From contig NC_068979.1 in the NCBI RefSeq assembly GCF_016808095.1, forward strand, positions 28,477,960 to 28,541,959: a stretch of 64,000 bases of DNA. The letters are read 5' to 3'. Below the pieces are notes generated by a model that saw only the letters and a program-made list of their open reading frames with translations, searched no databases and was not told the DNA's origin. Origin of the DNA: Vigna angularis. Lineage: Eukaryota > Streptophyta > Magnoliopsida > Fabales > Fabaceae. Shown here in pieces: positions 36,842 through 46,900 of this stretch; the first letter of the stretch is position 1, and every line of letters starts with the position of its first letter. The position numbers and the translations under genes were made by a program.

Positions 36842-37655
36842 TTTCTCTAGATATAGTCACTGATTTAGATTCAAGAAATTTTTCTTCACTATGACAACCC
36901 TTCTGATAAGAAAGGTGTTGAGGCAATTAACAGTTGAAGAATTCAGGAGGCAGTCTTTTAAGATTATTTGAGGGTCGGAGAGAGAATGATGCATGCCCAC
37001 TTGAAATTTTGTGACTTCGTGGGCTTACTTTTTCATTACATTTTTATGCCATTTTAAACACAACAAAGGATATCTATGTTTTGGAATTTTCAGGTGGTAT
37101 ACCATGTATATTTCTTTCCTCATTTCAAAATTTAAATAAGTTGGTAATAGTGAGGAGGTCAATTTACGGAGATGTTTTTATTACAATTGTAACAAAAGCA
37201 AAGCATGCTGTTAGCAATTGAATGCCGCGGTGCTAGTTATCCTGTTAATTTCTAGGGTTTATTAATTTCCTTTCGCCAGTGTGTCTTTACATAGTGTATT
37301 ATATATTTATATATTCATATACACGTGTGTATGTGCGAGTGTGTGTTGGCAATGTTGATTCCATTACAATTAGGTTCGTTTTATTTATGTCAATTAATGT
37401 TACAGCAAATATCAAGGATAAGTTGTGTCTTGGTGTCCCGATTGGCTTACATGAAATATCTACAACTTAAATAAATTGAAATATGTAATATTTGAATTGT
37501 CTATAATTTTTTTTCAATATTTATTCTTTTCACTTTTTAAATATTTTGTTTTAATTAAAGTATTTTGCATTTTAATTGCTGGTTTGGATAAAGTAATTTA
37601 ACTTTTCTTTTAAAAAAATTATTTTAAAAATTTAGATCATATTCCAAGGGAGATC
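36842..37655. other. 3' flank of the TTM gene
   Basis: This probably contains the 3' UTR of the TTM transcript (to about 37100) and AT-rich spacer. No other gene is visible; the frames at 37279 and nearby look like chance. Confidence 0.4.
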
Positions 37656-37689
37656 ATTTAAAGATTAAATATGAAGAAAGTCGAGAGAA

Positions 37690-38085
37690 AGGAGAAGAAG
37701 GTCACTTTCACTACAAAGCTTCCAAAATGAGAAAGAGAGGACGTACCAATGAAAGAGGGGCTCTGGCGCATTACCCCACCAAGAAAGCAAAATCCAGACA
37801 TTAGAATCCTTAAGTTTTATGGCGATAATGATCCAAATGTGTATCGAGAGTGGGAGGCTAAAGTTGAAATTTGTTCAATGTAAACCCACAAGGGATATCC
37901 CATGGTGGCATAAGGTTTGTATGAATAATTATTATAGGACACACGAATTATTGGATGTACATTAAAATTTCGATGCATGCTAGATTTGTTCCTTTCTACC
38001 ATTGGATGAATATCCTTTTGAAGTTCAAAATGCTTGAACAACGAGGCATGTATGTCAACGAGTATTTAAAATCTTTGTTATTTGT
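37690..38085 (+). pseudogene. Ty3/gypsy gag remnant
   Basis: In one plus frame (from about 37800) the text reads LKFYGDNDPNVYREWEAKVE and then a stop. In another it continues ARFVPFYHWMNILLKF and EQRGMYVNEYL. These match the retrotransposon gag family domain of gypsy elements. Stops and frame changes show decay. No LTR pair was found. Confidence 0.65.
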
Positions 38086-38304
38086 GTTTTAAAATATTTG
38101 TTAAGAGGACCTCTTCATTACTTGTAAATGGTTAAATATTTTGAAAAATAATGTTATTATGTTCGACGGAGTTGAGAGAGTCTCTCTTAGGTGTTCTTGA
38201 GTTATCTTTAGTCTAATTAAGGTTCAAGTGGCAGATCACTTATCTTGGATGATTTAATACCCTAAGTGGTGTGACTACCTTTTTATCTCCTTACCTTTCT
38301 GTAA

Positions 38305-38500
38305 TTCTTTGTTTCAATTTTTTTTAACTTAAGTTCTTTACTATATGATGTATTGCTTCCTTTTTGTGTTGATTGTTTTTTTCATTAACTCGAATCACGT
38401 TTCAATTTTTAATTTATGTTCTTTACTATATCATATCTTGCTTCCTTTTTGTGTTGATTTTTTTTTCATTAACTTGAATCCATCTTCTCTTTATCCTTGA
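38305..38500 (+). repeat. Tandem duplication of about 105 bp
   Basis: The words 'gtttcaattttt..aactt', 'gttctttactatat.at', 'ttgcttcctttttgtgttgatt' and 'cattaact.gaatc' occur twice in order with few changes. Confidence 0.7.
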
Positions 38501-38514
38501 GTCTTTTTTGTTAG

Positions 38515-40410
38515 AATCATACAATGAAATAATTATTTTTGACAAAATCAAGAGGGGTGAATTGGTTTGTTAGTAAAATTAAGTTTTTTTAAATTTCTGC
38601 TTTTAAAATTTGACTTAGCAATAAAAATGATTTCTTTAAAATAATAACGGATAAATAAAGAGTGTAGGAAAATAGATAATCAATTATCCTAACAACTTAC
38701 TTGAAAACATTTTATTTCCACTACGATAACCTATTGCAAGTAGTGACAATTAATCATCACAAAACTTCTCTAAAAATATTGTATTTTCACTGTGATAACC
38801 TATTACGAGTAGTGATAATTGATTGACATAAAGATTATTATGAAAAATTTGATTTTAATTAGATAATCGATTATTATTAATAATAATCAATTGTCACAAA
38901 ACTTTTTGGATAAATAAAACATTTTCTTCCATGATTTTTCTGCATGCTTCTTTAGGACTCTTTAAGCAAAGTTTTATACATAATTTATTCACTAATATAT
39001 GACTTATTACATAGACTTAATTATATACATAAATAAAATACAAGTTTTCTAATATCTTTTATCATCACTCTAAGTTCTTGAACTTGCTTTTATCATCATC
39101 AAAATTTGCTCTTTGAAGAATGATCTCCATCATCTTCTTCTTTTGACAATGAAGTAAACCTTCACATAAAGATAACTTAGTTATCTTAATGTCTAGTGGA
39201 GATCTTCATTAAACTTTTTTAAGAAACTTGAACTAACACCTTGCTTCTAAAATCAATAAGATGATTTCTTATCATTTGACATTAAGAGCTTAATTGTTAA
39301 GGTGTTATTTGTGTTTTCATAACCTTGTCTTATTATAACTATTTTGGAATGGTCCAAAAGTTAACGCCCTTGGTTGAGTTAGTGCAAATGCAAATTTGAA
39401 GGTGCTGAATAATGTGTATCATGCACGTATAAGTTCTGTCAAACAACTTTGGTTGGTTATGTTTTGTATCTTTGGTTTTGCTTAAATGCTTTGTCTTGAC
39501 ATATTTTTTTTTCATGCTTAGTCATATAGGACAATGTTATCTTAAAGAAAATTACATGATAGCTACATGTTGAGTTTATGTTTTTACTTAAGTCATATGT
39601 CACATGTTTTCCAGTTGTAGTTTTTTTTTTGTTAATTCCAATGCTTAAATATGCCAATCAAGTGGTTTAGCTCAAGTTGCATGTGTCTTGAATTGATTGG
39701 TTAAACATATGGACTAAGTGCTCATATTAAGATGTTTAGAGAGATTAGATTGTTTAATATCTCGAGTTTTGAAGTTTAACATACAACACTTACGAAATAT
39801 CCTTTAGTGAAATATAGCGTCTAAGCTAAACGCATATTAGAACATTCTTATTAAACAATAGGAAAATAAACAATCACATGGAATAATAAAAGATAAACAA
39901 TACTTGACAAAAACATTTTTAAAGAAAGTAGTAAACGTTGAACATTTTATCAATTGAGACACTATTTTGAGAAACACAAACTCACGCTAAACGCTCATAT
40001 TACAAATCATGTTTAAACAATCTCTTAATGTAAGACCATTAAGTGCATGAACATACTATATCTTTATCTGCTTTGTTTTTAATCTCTTTATCTGTGTAGA
40101 CAATGACAACACCAAATTTTACTCAAAAGTATTACACATGGATAAGAAAGACCTCGTAAAATAGGAAGACATTTCTTGAATGTTTCTTTAAAGATTTATG
40201 TTCTTCCTATGTTGTACAAGCTCTCACTACTAAAACAATGTTGTTTTTCCTAAGATGTAGAAAAGTACAAATCTTCGTACAAGAAATCACTTACCCTCAA
40301 GAAGATCAATTCTTTCTTAATAACTATCATCTTTCGAAGAAAATTATATAAAAAGGACTCACACAAGAGAAAAAAAAGAACTTTTTTGTTATCATTGAAT
40401 CGCTAATATT
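38515..40410. repeat. Decayed retroelement-like sequence between TTM and WIT
   Basis: This region contains words typical of legume LTR elements ('aaaatcaagaggggtgaattggttt' at 38548) and repeated 'gataacctatt.c.agtagtgat' units at 38715-38830. A copy of the dispersed repeat is at 39140-39275. No coding frame survives. The class is inference. Confidence 0.35.
39140..39275 (+). repeat. Dispersed repeat, copy B (related to 6830-6965)
   Basis: It shares 'ccttcacat.aagataac.t.gttatc', 'gtctagt/gtccagt', 'ggatcttc/gagatcttc' and 'aacttgaa.taacaccttg' with the block at 6830-6965, in the same order and strand, 32 kb away. Confidence 0.45.
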
Positions 40411-40619
40411 CTCTCTAAAACTTTTAAATATTGAATTTTATCATTGCAATTGATACTTTAAAATAACTAATATTACATAAACACGAATTTCAAAACATAA
40501 TAATAAAATTACTAGTTTTTAGTTGTAAGTATAAATTTTAAAATCTCCATGTATATTTTAAAAATAAACTACCGTTAGAGTCATCATCACTTAATAACGT
40601 TAATTTTTTAATGTTGCAA

Positions 40620-40850
40620 ATAGTGTTGTGGAGTGTTGACACGTGTTTTGTGTCCATATAAATCTTCTCTTTCTTCTTTCCCCCTCTCCCGTCTCCATGA
40701 TCATTTCACTCCATCTCCAATCCTCGCTAGTGGCCACTGCATCCCATCTTTTGCAACACAACAATGAGAAACATAACCACAAAGGGAGGGCATTTGCTAG
40801 TTTCTTAAAATCAAGACACAACAAAACACAACTCAGTAGTAAATTATAAT
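40620..40850 (+). other. Promoter-like stretch, gene unclear
   Basis: A TATA-like CATATAAATC (about 40657) precedes a CT-rich leader-like run. The following 68-codon frame has no recognisable domain. It may be an old promoter fragment. Confidence 0.15.
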
Positions 40851-40982
40851 TATAGTAATTAATTAATTGATAAATTACCCGAAATCTGTTACAGCAACTA
40901 AGATAACATAAAGACGCTCTAGGACTTGAGGGAAGCCCAACTACACAAGCACAAATTTTCTATAGCGTTCATAACTTGGCAA

Positions 40983-43900
40983 TCATAAGCTTTCGGAAAT
41001 GAAAATGTTTCCTTTGTCCAACAACCAGATGGCTAACACAGAAACCAGAGGGACAAAAAATGCTACTGAAAGAAATGTCAATTTTCTGCAACTTGCAAGC
41101 TTATCTGCCGAAATAGATGATGCGGCTTGAGATTTTGAGCTTGCAATTTCTTCACCCACCTAATAGTTGAAACAAAAAAAGGAAAAGACTTTAGGATCTG
41201 AGGAAAATTAAGTTTGTACCTGTAAATTAGCTTTTTACTCTATCAATGCAAGGTGAACTTCTTCACATTGTAATGTTTCCAAAGCAGTATGTAAAAATCC
41301 ATCCAGTAAAATGATGGTAGAAAGTATAACATTGAAAGAAACCAATTGGTTCTGGATACATGTTGGGCATTTTGGTCAACTTTGTCAGTTACCATTGTAA
41401 GCATCCTTGGTTAGATAAGAGTTTTTACATTCTAGACATGTAATTTCAAATTCTAAAATAAGTTGTCTTATGTTTATATTCTGATTATAGCATGGCAAAC
41501 ATAAAAAGGCTTGAGAAGGGAAAGCAGAGTTCTGTAGACTCTTTTCATGGTAGTATTCAGGAAGAACGTAATCATGTTATGGAGGGAAAGGGAAGATGAA
41601 TTACAAGATATAGACAAGGTACATTGTTATTACATACACTAATGAAACAGTAAATGAGATAAAATCTACAGATATGAGCGGGAAGATCAGAGTGTTATGT
41701 TTACGTAACACACGTGGGAGAATTGGTTAAAGGTGATAGCCACGTGGCAAGCAATGCAAAGAATAATGAATTGCACAAAAGTTCACGTATGAGGAGAAAG
41801 AGCATAAAATTGCGGGGATTTATTCAGTGAGGACATGTGTGGTATGACTCTTTTCTCTGCAATCTTTTTCTCTTACATTTCTCTCTGTCCCCTTTTCCTG
41901 ACCTAACCTCTCTTTTTGGATGTTAGGATATTTATCCTATTTTATCATCATTATAGTGTGTCAAGGGTTACCCTATTTATCATGATTATATTGTGTCTAG
42001 AATTATTTTACAGTTTCAATCTTAAGTTGCTATCAGAGCGGGTCGATCCCGCTCTGGTTTCTGTCTCGTAATATATATTTGTCCGGCGCCACAGTTCTTC
42101 GTCGCCCGCCACCGTCCGCCGTTGCCCGCCGCCGACCACCTTCCGGCCACCGTCGCCGCCAGCCACCTTCCGGCCACCGCCGCCGCCCGCCGTTGCCGGC
42201 CACCGTCGTCCATCACTGTCACAGTTTCCTTCGTCTAAACCCTTAGGGTTTTCTTGTTCCTCGCTGGTACTATTCGTCTTCTTCAGAAATGGCGTCTGGC
42301 AGTACTCTTTCCTTCTCTGGAAGTTCATCAATTACCTCCACTTCCACTTCTATGTTTTCTGAGGATGAATATCAAGAGTATTTAAGGTTAAAGTCTAACA
42401 GCTTGGCACAACCATCTCAATCTCCCAATACATCAACCGCCTGCATTTCTCAATCTATGGAAGGTCAAAATTCATGGGTAATTGACTCAGGTGCTTCTGA
42501 TCACATTTCTGGTGATACCTCTTTGTTCTCATCTATTTCCTTTCGAGAAAAACCTCATTTCATAACCCTTGCAAATGGATCTAAAACTTCTTCCAAAGGA
42601 GTCGGTCATGTTTCTTTATCTCCATCCCTCAATCTCAACTCAGTCCTTTTTGTCCCTAATTGTCCTTTTAATTTAATTTCCTTAAGTCAGTTGACTAAAA
42701 TGTTAAATTGTTCAATAACCTTTGATCATGAATCTTTTGTTATACAGGAGCGTGGTTCGGGGAGACAGATTGGAGAAGGATATGAAGCTGGCGGATTATA
42801 CCATTTTGGATCTCGTCCAAGGGTGTCCTGTGTTGCTGCTCCTAATCCTAAAGTGCTACATGATCGACTTGGCCATCCTCATTTGTCCAAATTAAAAAAG
42901 ATGTGTCCTGAACTTAGTGGTCTCCAAACCTTAGAATGTGAGTCATGTCAATTAGGAAAACATGTTAGATCTTCCTTTCCTAAAAGGTCTCAATCAATAT
43001 GTAATTCTAGTTTTTCCATCATCCATTCTGATATATGGGGACCTAGTCGTATCTCCTCCTTTGGTTTTAGATATTTTGTTACCTTTATTGATGAATATTC
43101 AAGATGTACTTGGGTTTATCTTATGAAAAATCGTTTTGAATTGTTAGCTATCTTTACATCCTTTTTGAATGAAATCAAGAATCAATTTGGTCAAGTAATC
43201 AAAATATTAAGAAGTGATAATGCAAAAGAGTATTTCTCATCCTCCTTTTCTACCATCTTGAGTTCCCATGGTATCTTACATCAGTCTACTTGTCCTCATA
43301 CACCACAGCAAAATGGTATAGCAGAACGAAAAAATAGACACTTGGTTGAAACTGCTCGTACCCTTTTGCTTGGTGCCCATATTCCTGTCCATCATTGGGG
43401 GGATGCCATCTTAACTGCATGTTATCTTATTAATAGGATGCCCTCCTCCTCTCTTAATAATAAAGTCCCTTTCTCCATTTTGTTTCCTAATGATCCTCTC
43501 TTTCATACATCTCCCCGAGTGTTTGGCTGTGTATGTTTTGTTCATGACATGTCTCCAGGACTAGACAAACTCTCCGCTCGCGCTCTCAAATGTGTCTTCT
43601 TAGGCTATTCTCGACTTCAAAAAGGATATCGGTGTTACTCTCCTGAAACTAAGAAGTATTACATGTCTGCCAATGTCACATTCTTTGAACAGACTCCTTA
43701 CTTCTCTCCATCTGTTCAGGATGTTTCTATCCTCCAGCAGGTCCTTCCTATTCCAATGGCTGAGTCAAATAGCTCCACTGTCTCTGTCATTCCAAGTCTT
43801 GATCACAATCCTTCTACACCTGTTTCTCCACATACTGAGATCATCCTACACAGGGCCCCAATGGATAGTCCACCTCCCCAAAACAATGGTGAATCTCCTA

Positions 43901-46900
43901 CTTCAGATTCTTCTCCCTCGTCACCTCCTCCCATGCCTCCTGGTGCAAATGATTCAGCATGGCCTATTGCCCTCAGAAAAGGTACTCGTTCCACTCGAAA
44001 CCCTCATCCCATTTATAATTTTCTAAGCTATCATCGATTGTCGCCCTCCTATTTTTCTCTTTTATCCTCAGTGTCCTCTGTTGTTATACCAAAGAATGTG
44101 AAAGAAGCACTTGATCATCCTGGATGACGACAAGCTATGATTGCAGAAATGCAGGCTCTTGATCACAGTAATACTTGGGAGCTGGTGCCTCTTCCCCCAG
44201 GAAAAAAGGCGGTTGGTTGTCGATGGGTGTATGCAGTTAAAGTTGGCCCTGATGGTGAAATTGATCGGCTCAAAGCTCGGCTTGTTGCAAAAGGTTACAC
44301 TCAGGTTTATGGTCTTGATTATTGTGACACTTTCTCTCCTGTAGCCAAGATGACTACTATTCGTCTCTTCTTTGCCATGGCAGCCATTCGTCACTGGCCA
44401 CTTCATCAATTGGATATCAAAAATGCCTTCCTACATGGTGATCTTGAGGAAGAAGTTTATATGGAGCAACCTCCTGGGTTTGTTGCTCAGGGGGAGTCTG
44501 GTATGGTATGCAAATTGCATCGATCTCTATATGGCCTCAAGCAATCCCCACGTGCTTGGTTTGGAAAGTTTAGCTCCATTGTTCAAAAATTTGGGCTAAA
44601 ACGCAGTGAAGCAGATCATTCAGTTTTTTATTGTCATTCTTCTCTCGGGAAATGTGTTTACTTAATAGTATATGTTGATGATATTGTCATTACAGGAAAT
44701 GATGTTGTTGGAATATCTCAACTAAAAGAGTACTTGTGTAGACATTTTCAAACCAAGGATCTTGGAAGTCTCAAATACTTCTTAGGCATTGAAGTAGCGC
44801 AATCAAAAGATGGAGTTGTAATCTCCCAAAGGAAGTATGCTCTTGATATATTACAAGAAACAGGCATGATTGATTGTAGACCGGTAGACAGTCCCATGGA
44901 CCCAAACCAGAAATTAAGGACAGAAGAAGGTGAATTATTCTCCGATCCAGAGAGGTATAGGAGGCTGGTTGGAAAACTGATTTATCTCACTATTACAAGG
45001 CCAGATCTATCCTTTGCAGTTGGAGTGGTTAGTCAGTTCATGCAGGCTCCATGTGTTGACCATTGGAATGCTCTCATTCGCATTCTAAGGTATGTAAAGA
45101 AGGCTCCCGGGCAAGGATTGTTATATGAAGATAAAGGAAGCATTCAGGTCTCTGGGTATTGTGATGCAGATTGGGCAGGTTCACCTATTGATAGACGGTC
45201 TACTACAGGATATTGTGTTTTTCTGGGAGGAAACATTATTTCATGGAAAAGTAAGAAACAGAATGTAGTAGCTCGATCAACCGCGGAAGCCGAGTATAGG
45301 GCAATGGCATCACTAACATGTGAACTTATATGGGTGAAACAATTCCTTCAAGAGGTTAAATTTTGTGACATCCATGCTATGAAGATGTATTGCGACAATC
45401 AAGCTGCTCTCCACATTGCATCAAATCCAGTGTTTCACGAGAGGACTAAACATATAGAAATTGATTGTCATTTTGTTCGTGAAAAGTTGTTGACCAAAGA
45501 AATATGTACTGAGTTTATTGGGTCAAACGATCAACTCGCAAATGTATTGACCAAGTCATTAAGGGGTCCTCGGATTGAGTTTATTTGTTCCAAGCTTGGT
45601 ACATACAATTTGTATGCTCCAGCTTGAGGGAGAGTGTTAGGATATTTATCCTATTTTATCATCATTATAGTGTGTCAAGGGTTACCCTATTTATCATGAT
45701 TATATTGTGTTTAAGATTACCCTATTTATCATGATTATATTGTGTCTAGGGTTACCCTATTTATCATGTACTTGTGTATCAATTTATTCATATAAATAGA
45801 AGATTGTGAGAGGGATCAATCAAGCCCTCTAGAATTATTTTACAGTTTCAATCTTAAGTCTGGAAATGTATATTGCCAAAGAGAAGATACAAAATCTTTC
45901 CAATAGTTAGCAAGAAGTAATAATAACTAATTCCATACACTAATATTTCATTTTCTAATAATAGACTTTGGTTTTGGAGATTAATTTACTTATTTTTATC
46001 TTGCATAGCTATACTCCTCTTTGGGAAATCATCGATCATAGATGGGACAACCAATTGCATAGGCCATTACATGTTGCAGGCTATTATCTAACCCATGTTG
46101 CACTATGATGCTAAGTTCAAAGCTGATTATGAGGTGAAACGTGGAATGTATGATTGTTTGGATAGGTTGGTGGGAGACATTGATCAGATCACTAAGATTG
46201 ACTCTCAAATTGAAAGTTTCAAGAGAAAATCTAGATTTTATGGTATTCCAATAGCTCAATGTGAATTCAAAACCAAAACTCCATCACTATGGTGGGAATC
46301 ATATGGTGATGAACATCCAAAATTACAAAGATTTGCAATTAGAGTATTGAGTTTGACTTGTAGTTCATCCAGATGTGAACGTCACTGAAGTGCTTTTGAA
46401 AGGGTAAGAATTCCTATCTATGAAATTGATTTTATAATTATCTTTTAGAGGCTAGTATAAGGTGTTAATTAATTTAGTAATTATTTTGGTCCACACCAAG
46501 AAAAGAAATCGTCTACAACAAAAGAACATGAATGATTTGTAATGGCTAATTCAAGATTGACGAAGAAGGGTGTTAGGAAGATAAAGGACTGCAACATTGA
46601 TGATCTTTGCTTCTGGCGATGAATGGACTGTGGAGGAAAATGAAGCAAGTTCTAGATGCTTCATATGAAGACATCTAAGTTCAAGTTGGAGAGAATGAAT
46701 ATGCTAGTAGAGGTGGTGTTGTTGCACCTATGGATGATTTGGAGACATCTTAGTTCAAGATTCTTATTTTTGTTAATTTATTTGAAACAACCTCTAGAAT
46801 CTTCTAACAACTTCTAGTAATACATTTAATATACTACCTACAACTCTCAATATTGCATTTAATCTAACTAAAAACAGATTGCTTTACTAAATTTGTTGCT

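Larger units (their letters stand above)
41921..45859 (+). mobile_element. Young Ty1/copia element inside the last WIT intron
   Basis: The 5' LTR (41921-42027) and 3' LTR (45635-45859) start TGTTAGGATATTTATCC and end ...CAATCTTAAGT. The 107 bp they share are identical, so the insertion is recent. The primer site TGCTATCAGAGC (42028-42039) differs from the iMet type by one base. The polypurine tract TTGAGGGAGAG (45624-45634) abuts the 3' LTR. Flanks TTGGA and CTGGA are a one-mismatch target duplication. The element lies opposite to the WIT gene. The 5' LTR is 118 bp shorter and lacks the TATA region of the 3' LTR. Confidence 0.92.

Noticed and set aside
42008..42331. Glycine/arginine-rich minus-strand frames
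   Set aside because: They are shadows of the GC-rich untranslated leader of the copia element.
43803..43994. Minus-strand 63-aa frame
   Set aside because: It lies opposite the copia pol frame and has no family match.
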